From: Mycoplasmataceae bacterium | GTDB taxonomy: Bacteria; Bacillota_I; Bacilli_A; Mycoplasmatales; Mycoplasmoidaceae | Direction: 5' to 3' | DNA: 33,891 nt | Assembly: GCA_031255095.1 (NCBI GenBank) | Contig: JAIRTE010000026.1 | Location: 1 to 33,891, forward strand | Shown here: in pieces, positions 11,522 through 21,100 of the stretch | Layout: each line of letters starts with the position of its first letter | How positions within the stretch are numbered: the first letter of the stretch is position 1 | Program-made: the position numbers and the translations under genes | The notes under the pieces: generated by a model | Database searches by the model: none | What the model was told of the DNA's origin: nothing | The model's input: only the letters and a program-made list of their open reading frames with translations

Positions 11522-12001
11522 TTAAAATATTTTATTTCTATCTAAACGTTCTTTATGCTCTGTTAAAGTGGCTTCAATCTTATCAAGTCTTCTTCCATGC
11601 TCAACCAAAGTTGCTTCAATCTTATCGAGTCTTTTTCCATGTTCAACCAAAGTTGCTTCAATCTTATCAAGTCTTTTTCCGTGTTCAACTAATGTTGCCT
11701 CAATCTTATCAAGTCTCTTTCCATGTTCAACTAATGTTTCTTCAATCTTATCGAGTCTTCTTCCATGCTCTGCCAAAGTTGCTTCAATTCTTGCAATAGT
11801 TGGCAAAAATACATTATCAACAAATTCTTTGAATCATGCTGGTTGTTTATTTCTCCTATGATGTTTTTTAATTTTCTTATGACCAGTAACTCCTTCACCG
11901 ACTTTTTCAAATTGAACAGTCATTTCAGTACCTTCCTTGATCGGTTTACCTCTTATACTGGTTATCACAAACTTTGCCACTCTTCCAAAAAATCTCTTCA
12001 T
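11522..12001 (-). CDS. Basic coiled-coil protein with 14-residue repeats
   Basis: 159 aa from the ATG at 12001, reading one TGA as Trp (QPAWFKEF). Residues 1-60 are strongly basic (MKRFFGRVAKF, HKKIKKHHRRNK). After a short amphipathic stretch come five near-identical 14-residue units (LDKIEATLVEHGKR type), two heptads each, ending RLDRNKIF. This predicts a parallel coiled-coil oligomer with a nucleic-acid- or membrane-binding head. AAAGGAGG lies about 22 nt before the ATG, unusually far, and an in-frame stop blocks an earlier start. It is 138 nt upstream of rpoB in the same direction. The family is not recognised. Confidence 0.7.
11571..11780 (-). repeat. 42-bp in-frame tandem repeats (5 units)
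   Basis: Units begin at 11571, 11613, 11655, 11697 and 11739, each 42 bp, differing at only a few positions. A partial sixth begins at 11781. They encode the 14-residue coiled-coil units. Because 42 is divisible by 3, gain or loss of units by slippage keeps the frame. Confidence 0.9.
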
Positions 12002-12184
12002 AGATGATTATAGTTATTCCCTTCCTCCTTTCTCAAACAAAGTATTTAGGAAATCCAAAATGTTTTGTTTTAAAACTAAATTAAAATTGATTTTATTTTT
12101 GATGTTTTCCATACCTATACTACAAGATTTGCTATTTTTGAGCAAATTTTTCTATAGGAAAAATGATAAAAATAAATTAGCTTT

Positions 12185-12245
12185 TATATACGTAGTATAT
12201 AACTAAAATTTTTTAAAAATTTTTGTAATATATACATAGTATATA
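12185..12245. promoter_or_regulatory. Two copies of a 17-bp palindrome, 44 bp apart
   Basis: TATATAC-GTA-GTATATA at 12185-12201 and TATATAC-ATA-GTATATA at 12229-12245 have identical 7-bp arms and a 3-bp centre that differs by one base. The 44-bp offset is close to four helical turns. This looks like a pair of operator half-sites for a dimeric regulator of the divergent genes, although AT-rich sequence makes chance dyads more likely. Confidence 0.4.
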
Positions 12246-12502
12246 TTAAATTTTTTTTCTCCTCAGCACAACATCAAACATGGCATAAAAAATGCATCAA
12301 AAAAGTTGGTTAAATTTCAACAATGTTTTTAGCAAAATTTCAGAGTCTTATAAATGAAAACTTATTTTAGCACTTCTAAGACTTATTTTATTAATGTATG
12401 GTATCTGCATATCAACACTATATATTTTATCGCTTAAAATGGTTATTTTAGCTATAAATTACCTGAATTTTAATATATTGTTATATTTACAAAAAATTTA
12501 TT

Positions 12503-12520
12503 ACTTATCAAAAGATAAGT
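12503..12520. other. Perfect short hairpin upstream of pepT
   Basis: ACTTATC-AAAA-GATAAGT forms a 7-bp stem with a 4-nt loop. On the minus strand it is followed by AATAAATTTTTTG, so it could be a weak minus-strand terminator; on the plus strand it has no T tract. Its role is undetermined. Confidence 0.35.
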
Positions 12521-12619
12521 AAAACAAGATGTTATATTAATTTTAATAATGTAATACAAATAGTATATTCATGCATGTGCATTAATGCCTTAGAAATAAA
12601 ATATATAATAAAAAATGAT

Positions 12620-13831
12620 ATGGAATTACTTGATAAGTTTTTAAAATATATTAGCATTGATACACAATCTTCAGAAGAAAATTCTGATGAAACTCCATCA
12701 ACTAAAAAACAATTTGACCTTTTAAATTATTTAAAAAAAGAAATTGAAGATTATGATTTTAAGCCAGTTTTAAGTAAATATGGTTATCTATATTTATTTA
12801 TTCCTTCAAATAATCCTAAAATTAAAAAATCTGTTGGTTTTTTAGCTCATGTTGATACTTCACCTGATGCTGATGGAAAAAATATTAAACCTAGAATTAT
12901 CAAAAATTACCAAGGAGAAGATATCAAGCTTTCTTCTAAATGGACGACAACAACTAAGAATTTCCATGAATTAAAAAAAGTAATTGGCGATAGTTTAGTT
13001 GTTACTAATGGTGAAACATTATTAGGTGCAGATGATAAAGCTGGTATTGCTGTTATCATGCATTTAATTGAATTTTATTCTAGAAACAAAGACTACCCAC
13101 ATGGTGATTTATATTTTTGTTTTACACCTGATGAAGAAATTGGCAATGGTACAAAATATATTGATTTAAAATTATTCAAACCAGAATTTGCTTTTACACT
13201 TGATGGTTCAGATGTAAATTGTTTTGAATTTGAAACGTTTAATGCTGCTAGTGCAAAAGTGACTATTGAAGGTAAATCAGTGCACCCAGGAAGTGCTAAA
13301 AATAAAATGGTTAATGCTGCTATGATTGCAACAGAATTTGAAAGTTTATTACCTCCAAAAATGAAACCTCAATATACTGAAAATTATGAAGGTTTTAATC
13401 ATTTAACAAAACTTTCTGGTAATGTAGAAAAAGCAGAAATGAATTATATCATTAGAAATCATCACCGTGAATCTTTTGAAAAACAAAAAATTTTTTTCAA
13501 GGAAGTTGAACGAGCCTTGAATAGAAAATATCATTATAAGGCAGTTAAGGTAGAAATACACGATCAATATTACAACATGGGAGAAGTGTTACATAGTAAA
13601 AAATGAATAATTAACTTAATTGTAGATTCTATGAAACAAATTGGTTTGAAACCTTATTCAATTCCTATAAGGGGTGGAACAGATGGTGCTAAACTTTCAT
13701 TTATGGGTATACCCTGTCCAAATATTGGTGCTGGTGGTTTTTGCTTCCATGGCAGATATGAATTTTTATCAATTAATCAATTAAATAAATCTTATGAATT
13801 AGTTAGGCAAATAATTGATAATATTAAGTAA
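12620..13831 (+). CDS. pepT: Peptidase T (tripeptide aminopeptidase), M20 family
   Basis: 403 aa from the ATG at 12620 (MELLDKFLKYISIDTQS), the usual PepT start; an in-frame ATG 45 nt earlier would add an atypical tail. It removes the N-terminal residue of tripeptides using two zinc ions in the cytosol. This suits an organism living on imported peptides. Metal ligands are visible: His77/Asp79 in LAHVDTSPDADG, Asp138 in GADDKAG, Glu172-Glu173 in PDEEIGNG, Asp in TLDGSD and the late His in FCFHGRYEF. One TGA-Trp occurs (KKWIINL). Length matches the family (about 405). A terminator follows directly. Confidence 0.95.
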
Positions 13832-13832
13832 T

Positions 13833-13866
13833 TGCTTAAGTAATATCATTGAGCATTTTAATTTTT
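13833..13866 (+). terminator. Rho-independent terminator of pepT
   Basis: TGCTTAA and TTGAGCA (13833-13839, 13849-13855) form a 7-bp stem with one G-U pair and a 9-nt loop, followed by TTTTAATTTTT. It starts 2 nt after the pepT stop and faces the convergent tRNA cluster. Confidence 0.65.
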
Positions 13867-13874
13867 ATACTGTT

Positions 13875-13950
13875 TGGTGGCTTTAGGCGGAATTGCACCA
13901 CCGACACGCAGATTTTCAGTCTGCTGCTCTGCTCACTGAGCTATAAAGCC
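13875..13950 (-). tRNA. tRNA-Phe (GAA)
   Basis: A 76-nt cloverleaf with encoded CCA. The acceptor is GGCTTTA with TAAAGCC, and the anticodon arm is GCAGA-CTGAAAA-TCTGC, giving anticodon GAA. It is last in a fMet-Asp-Phe cluster, only 1 nt from tRNA-Asp. Confidence 0.97.
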
Positions 13951-13951
13951 T

Positions 13952-14026
13952 TGGCGGTCTCAACGGGAGTTCAACCCGTCTCACTCCCGTGACAGGGGAG
14001 GATAATAAGCGATATACCATGAGACC
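13952..14026 (-). tRNA. tRNA-Asp (GTC)
   Basis: 75 nt with encoded CCA and discriminator G73, which is the tRNA-Asp identity base. The acceptor is GGTCTCA with TGAGACC, and the anticodon arm is CTCCC-CTGTCAC-GGGAG, anticodon GTC. It lies 3 nt after tRNA-fMet and is probably processed from one precursor. Confidence 0.97.
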
Positions 14027-14029
14027 AAG

Positions 14030-14106
14030 TGGTTGCGGGAACTGGATTTGAACCAATGACCTTCAGATTATGAGCCTGACGAGCTACCATGCTGCTCTAT
14101 CCCGCG
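14030..14106 (-). tRNA. Initiator tRNA-fMet (CAT)
   Basis: 77 nt with CCA. C1 faces A72 unpaired (CGCGGG...CCCGCAACCA), the hallmark of bacterial initiator tRNA. The anticodon arm is TCAGG-CTCATAA-TCTGA. The usual three G-C pairs at 29-41, 30-40 and 31-39 are here A-U, G-C and G-U, a weakened version of a kind reported in mycoplasmas. Confidence 0.96.
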
Positions 14107-14118
14107 ATATTAGGTATT

Positions 14119-14159
14119 AATATTTATAAACTATAAATATTCCACTCTATAATATTATA
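14119..14159 (-). promoter_or_regulatory. Promoter and leader hairpin of fMet-Asp-Phe tRNAs
   Basis: Minus-strand TATAAT (14159-14154) lies about 48 nt before tRNA-fMet. Between them is a perfect 10-bp inverted repeat AATATTTATA-aac-TATAAATATT (14119-14141), which would fold in the precursor leader and could be a processing site. The -10 is an exact match; the rest is inference. Confidence 0.45.
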
Positions 14160-14203
14160 AGTATTTAACTATAAAATTAGTTAATATTTGGGTTAAAAAG
14201 TTT

Positions 14204-14294
14204 TGGCGGAAGCTGAGGGATTCGAACCCCCGCGCGACTTGCATCGCCTCTCGGTTTTCAAGACCGAACCCTTCAACCACTTGGGTAAGCTTCC
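14204..14294 (-). tRNA. tRNA-Ser (TGA)
   Basis: 91 nt with the long variable arm of class II tRNAs, acceptor GGAAGCT with AGCTTCC, discriminator G and encoded CCA. The anticodon arm TTCGGT-CTTGAAA-ACCGA region gives anticodon TGA. It is separated by 97 nt from the fMet cluster and likely has its own promoter (TATAAT at 14351-14346). Confidence 0.95.
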
Positions 14295-14358
14295 ATATAA
14301 GTTTGTGCTTTTTTGGGAAATAAAATACACAATACCTATATATAAATTATACTAACTA

Positions 14359-15546
14359 CTATCTCTGAATTGAGGAAATTTGTATCATTTTTGTTACTGT
14401 GACATATTCCGAACCACCAACAGTAGTTGGCACTCTACTTGTCGCAATAACATTGAATTCAATTGTATCTGCAGGAATATGTTCTCACGTAAGTTTGGCA
14501 GTACCATCAAGATTTGTTACTAATTTTATTTTTTCTTTAAATGGAAATATAGATTCGGTAAGTTTCCAATTAGCTAATGCAGTAGCATTAGATGGTGTTA
14601 CATTACCAAGTGTTAATGTTGTATTTCCAATAACATCTGGGTGAGTATTAATCTTAATAGGAACATTGCTAGCATCACCTGAACCATTATTGAATATATT
14701 AAATGATAATGGCGGAATAACTTTTTCATAATAAAAGCTACCAGTATTTTCTTTTGAACTTGATTTATAATTAACTATAATTTTATAACGTAATTGTTTT
14801 AATAAATCAAATTTATGAATTGGAAAAGAAGTATTTTTGTTAAAAAATAATCTAATTGTATTAGGTATTGAACCATCATCATATCTAAACAAAATAAAAT
14901 TTGGATCAACATCAGTGCCATTATCCAAAACCTCATGTACTACACCAGCAGAATCTTCTCATGTTACTGAAACATAAGAAATGTGCACATTGCCATTAAT
15001 GTGTTGATTTCTTGAATTAACAATATCATAATTAAAGGCGATATAATTAACTTCTTTGTCTGAAAAGACAAAATTAGGTTCCCTTTGAACAATTAATTCT
15101 TCTGTACCAGTATTAATGTTAAATTCTATATCAAAAAAATGGTGATTAGCATCAAGTGCCCTGATATAAATAACTTCAGAATTTTGGAGCTTTATAACAC
15201 TGCCTTTGATAATTGTAAAAATTGCTCGATATTCATCTATTGGTTGCAAATCAAAAGCTGCTCTATTTGAAGGTTCTTTTAAAAATTTAAAAGTTGATTT
15301 AGTTGGAGCAGTTATAAGAATTGTTCGATCATAGTTCATGTTCTGATAAACAACATTATTTTCACCTAAAGGCTGAACAATTGTATTTGGAGGAATGGAT
15401 TTGCCATTACTTACAAAACCTTCAGGTAACATTGCTACACTAATACTAGAAAAATAACTTATTTTTGAACAAGATGTCAATGTAAGAATTGGCAAAAGCA
15501 AAAGCGGAGCTGAAAAAAACAATAAATATTTTATATTCTTATTCAT
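14359..15546 (-). CDS. Lipoprotein of unknown function
   Basis: 395 aa, with several TGA-Trp codons. Residues 1-26 are a lipoprotein signal peptide: MNKNIKY, a hydrophobic core, then lipobox LTSC with Cys26. LspA and Lgt in this window would process it, placing it on the outer face of the membrane. The rest is beta-rich (many V/I/T/N/S alternations, for example LPEGFVSNGKSIPP, NTTLTLGNVTPSN), compatible with Ig-like or adhesin-type domains. I recognise no named family. Its start is 3 nt after the stop of the two-TM protein, so the pair forms an operon. No LPXTG or C-terminal anchor is visible. Confidence 0.8.
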
Positions 15547-15549
15547 ATT

Positions 15550-16311
15550 TTAATTATCATTGTTTTTTTTATTCAGTGTTGGAGACGAAGCTTTAGATGT
15601 TTCCATAGTATTGTTCTTATTTGTTTCCTCGCCATATAATTTATTAAATGTTTTAATTGATTTTAAAACATCATCATTGTTAATTTTTACTAAGTTAGAA
15701 TTTTTTGAACTTTTAGTAAATGAAATTTTTGAATAATAAACATGATAATTTCTTATTTGGCGAATAATTAAATCTGCATGGCCAAAGGTTAATCTATCAA
15801 AAGCTTCTCAAGAAAATACCCAACCTAAAACTAAAATTATTTCTCATACACCTCCAATTTCACTAACATCTTCTCCAAATCGTCATATCACATACATTGA
15901 AGCAAAAACTATTAATGACAAAAATAAAAATAAAAAGGCTAACAAAAGGTTCTTTTTCTTCTTATTTTCAGTCTTAAGTGAATTATTAAAATAATGGTGT
16001 TTGAAGGCATGTGCAAACTTTTGTTTTTGCATATCCAAAGTTGCTTTATCAATATTTTTGTCACCAACTTCGATTGAAAAATTAAATTTTGTTTTTATTG
16101 GAAGATTCGAAATCATTTCTTCTAAAATTGCATAATATTCTGAGTTAATGATTTGGTATCCATTAATTTCATATGGACTAAATAAATCATCAATTTTAGC
16201 AACTTTAACAGGAATGATAAAGGAACCTTCTTTATCTTTTTTAAAGTTGTGCGTGTAATCTCATTTATGTTTTTTCTTTTTGTGCTTAAAGAAGGTTATA
16301 AACTTAAACAT
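15550..16311 (-). CDS. Two-TM membrane protein of unknown function
   Basis: 253 aa once TGA is read as Trp. Residues 1-18 are very basic (KHKKKKHK). Residues 31-110 are a soluble part (FIIPVKVAKIDDLF, FNFSIEVGD). A transmembrane helix follows at about 121-143, then a short loop and a second at about 154-170 (VWEIILVLGWVFSWEAFD). A charged region with ADLIIRQIRNYHVYY and a Ser/Thr/Asn-rich tail end the protein. The WVFxWEAFD segment resembles an uncharacterised conserved bacterial membrane family, but I cannot name it. It starts 8 nt after a TATAAT and is 3 nt upstream of the lipoprotein gene. Confidence 0.75.
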
Positions 16312-16319
16312 GCATATAA

Positions 16320-16327
16320 ATTATAAT
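16320..16327. promoter_or_regulatory. Overlapping divergent -10 boxes
   Basis: Minus-strand TATAAT (16325-16320) lies 8 nt before the two-TM protein gene. A plus-strand TATAAT (16322-16327) overlaps it and lies 26 nt before lspA. The 42-bp gap between the two start codons thus probably carries both promoters. Confidence 0.5.
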
Positions 16328-16353
16328 TACATAGTAATTAATAATTTAGAATT

Positions 16354-16911
16354 ATGAATAAAAATAAGCTGTTAAAATATATCAAAGAAAACTTTACTAA
16401 AAAATTAATTTTTTTAAGAACAATCATATTTTTAGGAGCTTTAGCAATTGTTTTAAGTATTGTTTTACCACTTAATTTATACTTTAGCAAATTTGAAGAA
16501 AATACTTCCATAGGAAATGGGTTTATTTATGTGATAATTAGACATAATACTGGTTTAAGTTTTTCGTCATTTGAAAATAATCCAACACTTTCAATTGTTA
16601 TTTCTTCATTGGTATGCAGTTTTGTCATCATTCTTTTGATTTTTCAAAAGAAATGATATTATATTTTTCTTTTATCTCTAACTGTTGCTGGATCAATTTT
16701 TAACATTTGTGATAAAATTACTAATGGTTATGTATTAGATTATTTTACTTTCAAACCTGAATGGTTAAATACTTCAGTTTGAAATATGCCTGATGTTTTT
16801 GTCTTAACAGGGGTTATTGGGTATGAATTACTCTATATTGTTTTGTTAATTGCTGGTCATGTCAAGAACAAAAAAATAAATACTAATGAAACTAACAATG
16901 AACAAAAATAA
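16354..16911 (+). CDS. lspA: Lipoprotein signal peptidase (signal peptidase II)
   Basis: 185 aa, including TGA-Trp codons. An aspartyl protease of the membrane that cleaves the signal peptide before the lipidated Cys. Four hydrophobic segments are visible (about 21-44, 78-97, 101-116, 147-166). The family blocks are present: HNTGLSFS (usual NxGAAF), ICDKITNGYVLDYFTF with catalytic Asp129, and WNMPDVFVLTGV with catalytic Asp147 (usual FNxADxxI). The C-terminus is a short polar Asn/Lys tail. Its end overlaps the start of the pseudouridine synthase gene, an arrangement common in bacteria. Confidence 0.9.
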
Positions 16912-17614
16912 TTACACTGGCTTTGAAATAATTGATGAAACTAACAATTATTTTGTTATTAATAAATTTAAAAATATTTTGGTGCATAGTGATGGAAAAG
17001 ATACTTCAATTAACATTGTTGATCAATTGAGAGATAAAATAAATGTCTCTGAATTTGATGATCAAATTAGACCAGGTGTTTTTCAACGTTTAGATAAACA
17101 AACATCAGGTTTAATGTTGATTGCTAAAAATAAAAAAACATATGATTATTTCCAAAATGCTACTCTAAATAAGACATTAGTTAAATCTTATTTAGCAATC
17201 GTTCACAATCGAATTAATGAAACACGAATGCTTTTAAAATTGCCTTTAGAACGTGTTAAAGATATTTCTAAGTTCAAAGTTTCCTCAACTCACAATGCTA
17301 AAATGTCAATTACTGAAGTGATAGTTTTAGAAAATTATCAATATTCTGCATTGGTGGAGTGTATTTTACATACTGGCAGAACTCATCAAGTGCGTGTACA
17401 TTTATCATATATCAAACATCCAATCTTTAATGATCTTTTATATGGTAAAGATGATAACTATGGAAAAGATTATGGACAATTTTTATTTTCTCATAAAATA
17501 ATTTTTACTGATATTGAAGATAACAAAGTTAAGGAGTATAAAATTCAACCTGATGCAACTTTTACAGCATTGTTGGAAAAATTACGAAATTGTAAGATAA
17601 TAAAAGTGGATTAA
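16886..17614 (+). CDS. RluA/RluD-family pseudouridine synthase
   Basis: 242 aa if the ATG at 16886 is used; an in-frame ATG at 16898 would shorten it by 4 residues. Both overlap the 3' end of lspA. It converts specific uridines in rRNA or tRNA to pseudouridine. The catalytic motif is QRLDKQTSGLML with Asp70; other family blocks are KSYLAIV and LHTGRTHQVRVHLSYIKHPIFNDLLYG (given here as adjoining segments LHTGRTHQVRVH and HPIFNDLLYG). There is no N-terminal S4 domain, so it is a short form. Which site it modifies cannot be told from sequence. The next gene starts 6 nt later. Confidence 0.92.
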   Translation: MKLTMNKNNYTGFEIIDETNNYFVINKFKNILVHSDGKDTSINIVDQLRDKINVSEFDDQIRPGVFQRLDKQTSGLMLIAKNKKTYDYFQNATLNKTLVKSYLAIVHNRINETRMLLKLPLERVKDISKFKVSSTHNAKMSITEVIVLENYQYSALVECILHTGRTHQVRVHLSYIKHPIFNDLLYGKDDNYGKDYGQFLFSHKIIFTDIEDNKVKEYKIQPDATFTALLEKLRNCKIIKVD

Positions 17615-17620
17615 AAGTAT

Positions 17621-18175
17621 ATGAATTTATTTATTGATTGCACACAGAAAAATTTCTATTTAGGAATATTTGAAAATAACAGTTTTGTTGATAAGCAAAT
17701 TATTCCAACCAACAATAACCTTACTGATATAGCGATTGAATATATTGGAAAATTATTAACTAAAAATAATCTTAAAAAAACTGATATTAAATCTATTTAT
17801 TTAGTTTTAGGACCAGGTAGTTTTACTGGAGTTAGAGTTGGAATACTAATCACACAAAGTTGAATCTCAATTTTTAAAGATGTAAAATGTAATGTTATTT
17901 CTTCATTGGAATTACAAATGCAATGTGAAAATTGCATTTCAATTATTGAAAATAAATCAAAATCATTCGTTAGTGTTAAAAAAGATAATATTTTAGTAAT
18001 ACAACCACAATATTTAGATAATATTGAAATTGAAAAAATATGCGAGCAGTATATTAATGCTAAAATTATTAAAAATTATCAAAACATTGATATTTTTGAA
18101 AATGTTATTTATAATATAAAAAACTTTAAATTAAGTGAAAATATTGAACCACTATATTTAAAGGAGGCTTTATAA
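17621..18175 (+). CDS. tsaB: TsaB, tRNA t6A biosynthesis scaffold protein
   Basis: 184 aa, reading one TGA as Trp (TQSWISIF). TsaB (YeaZ) pairs with TsaD to make N6-threonylcarbamoyladenosine at position 37 of ANN-decoding tRNAs. The diagnostic block GPGSFTGVRVG is at residues about 67-77, in an actin-like ATPase fold starting MNLFIDCTQKNFYLGIF. The C-terminal half is short and divergent, as in other mollicutes. It lies 6 nt after the pseudouridine synthase and 1 nt before the surface-protein gene, so it is part of the operon. Confidence 0.9.
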
Positions 18176-18176
18176 T

Positions 18177-21100
18177 ATGAAAAAACGTTCACATAAACCA
18201 AAATTATTTAAAAATGTTTGATTTTTAATTGGTTTACCTGTAACTGTAGTTGCAGTTACAGGTGCATCAACTGGTATTTCTTATTCATTAAATGCTTTGG
18301 TAATTAATAATTTTAGTTTGCATGCATCAAAAACATTTCTAAAGGATTTAGGAGACAAAGTTGATTTCAAATTGATTCATAATAATAATTTATATGAAGG
18401 AGAATACAAAATTAGTATTGATCAAGAATCTACACAATTTGTTAGATTGAATGAAAAGGAAAAAACAATTGTTTTTTACAACAGACCTAATAAATCAGTT
18501 AATGTTACTGTAAATGCAATTGTAAGTAATAAAGTTGTTGATCATTGCAAAATTTCACTTTCCACACAAGATCAATATACAATTACTACAATTAATGGAA
18601 ATGGAAAAACACAAAATTTTTTGAAAGAGAAATATCAGGAAACTCCAAATGTTACTCCAAATCCAGAAAGTTATATTGAATTACATACTTTTTTAAATAA
18701 TTCGTTAGTAGATTATAAATCAGTTGTGTATCAGCTTAATTCCAATGAATTTGCAGATTTTAATAGCAATCAAGGATATTTATCCAACAAGCGTGCAATT
18801 ATTCTTTTGAAACAACCACCAACACCTGTGTCATTATTAGTATCTGCAATTATTGATAATGTTATTGTTGCACAAACAACTATACAATTGTTTAATGCAG
18901 ATGCATACAATATTGATACAGTACAAGTTGGGAATCATGGAAATAAAACAACATTAAAATTTAATCCTGATACCGCAAGCACAGATCATGAAATGGAATT
19001 AATCATGAAATGTAATAATCAAAATTATAATTCTGCCGATATCAACTATCATTTATCATCACCAACAATGCCCGAATTAGAATTAAATGATTACATTCAA
19101 ATAGAACAGCCTAGAGAAGGAAATAATACTATAATTAACGCTAAGTTAACACTATTAAAAGCAACTAATTTTAACATTCCAGTTGTCATAAATTCAACAA
19201 TTTCAGGTGTAGAAGGTCCTTCAACTAATATTATGATTGTCAAAAATGATGCATATAAAATTGAAATGTCTGAAACTTCTGGAGGAGTCACACCTGCAAC
19301 TCATATTAAGTGAAAAAATGGTGTTAATGCTAATATTAATAACAAAATATATTGTAAACTAATTAAAGGTGATACCAGCGAAGTTACAGGTAGTCCTGTT
19401 ACTTTTTCAATTATCAGGGATGAGGAATTTTGTTTGACAATTGATAATACAATTCCAACTGCAGAAATTAGTTTTAGTGGACATCAGCCAACCAAAAATT
19501 ACATTGCACAAATTGAGGCAAAAATCGGTAATACCATTGTTGCCACAGCTCCATTAGCTGTTGTAATTGGAGATTTATACGCATTGGAATCTTCACAATA
19601 TGTTTTTGGTCAACAAGGTGAAGAATTTTACTTAACATTCAAGAAAAACAATGATGCTATAACTGATACCATTGCTTATACTATACAAGGAACATATAAT
19701 ACATTCATTCAACCTTCTAATCAGCCAGAAAATAAATTTTACATTGCTCAATTACCTGTAACTACAGAGTTTCTAGATATAAAAATTACAGCAAGAGTAA
19801 CTGTAGAAACAAATATCATAGAAAGAGAAATTACAGTCAGACTTTATAGAGCAGGTTCATATTATTTAAAACCAATTTCAAATTCATCTGCATCATTATC
19901 ACATTCTAACCGATCTATTGGTATTGGTTTATTTAAAAATGGTGTTCAAGTTTCTAGAAGTGATGTAAATGAAATAAATTTTGCTCTTAATAATAATAGT
20001 GGTGGTGATAATAGATTTGTTGACCTCAGTGCTTCTTCCTCATATACAACAGCAACTATAACATTAAAAAATAATTTGAACATTAATGATAATACATACT
20101 GTACAGTTTCAGCAACAATCAAGGATGAAAATGATATCTTATTTACAACAACTTTAATAATACCAATTATTAGAACAGATTCATTTATTATTTTGCCTTC
20201 ACAATCTTTTATTGGTGGAGATGGGGTTTATGATGTTAACCCTCATGATACAAAAATCACTTTTCAAGCTTTTTTTAATGGTGGTGAGGCTGCTGCCTCA
20301 TTTAGTACAACAAATACAGATTATGTAGAGATTAATAATAATGTTCTGGAACTTAAAAAAGATGGTGGTGGCAAATATATATTACCTAATCAAGATATGA
20401 GTATTGATGTCACGGCAACATCAACATATGGTAATAATAATATTGCTACAATTAAAATAGAAATACTTGCTGGTTCAGAAATGTATTTATTAGCCAATAA
20501 AACTTCTGTGCGATATATGAATGGTGATACTGCTAATAACACTGTAAATTTTACGGTAATTAAGGGAGATGAAGAAATCACTAAATCTGCTAATGGTTAT
20601 GGATTATCTTTGGATGATTCATCATTAGCAGATAAATTTATTGTTAATCCAGATGGAAATCCAAACTGATCAATTCTTATTAATGATACAATACCAGGGC
20701 AGCAAACTTTTTGAACTGCATTAGATCATGAATTTGAAGCTAAATTTAAGATCGCGCATCTTATTGGAGGAGAATCTGCAACTGCTATAGTTTTATATCA
20801 ACCCAAATCTGTTTATGGTATTGCGACTATTGATGAACTTCATTCAAATAAAGTTTATTTAAAAGGTGTTGGTGATAAAGTTTATTTAAAAATGACTATT
20901 GATGGACTTATTAATAGTGAAAATAATTACACTTATGAAATAGGAGGTAAGGCTAAGGATGAGGGCAATGTTGTTTATAGTGATTCATCTAAAACAATAG
21001 AGTTAGTAAAGGATGTTGCTTTGGACACAGAAATCACCATTGAAGCCAAAAAAAGTGATGGCACACTTGTTGCAAAAACTAAATTAGCTATTTTAGCTAA

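Larger units (their letters stand above)
12002..12619. other. 618-bp AT-rich intergenic region
   Basis: No convincing gene lies on either strand between the divergently transcribed coiled-coil gene (-) and pepT (+); only very short frames occur. The region holds the paired TATATAC/GTATATA dyads and the hairpin at 12503-12520. It also holds a long-range inverted repeat AGTCTTA...TAAGACT around 12345-12385. TATA-like sequences are everywhere, so promoter calls are not reliable. Confidence 0.6.

Noticed and set aside
11568-11861. Plus-strand frames of 62-97 aa over the 42-bp repeats
   Set aside because: Antisense shadows of the coiled-coil gene, whose frame continues to a good ATG at 12001.
12229-12300. 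Short minus-strand leader peptide of about 16 codons near the second palindrome
   Set aside because: AT-rich chance frame with a distant GGAG and no gene directly downstream to regulate.
12575-12619. Upstream ATG for pepT
   Set aside because: It adds a 15-residue tail that PepT lacks; the ATG at 12620 gives the standard start.
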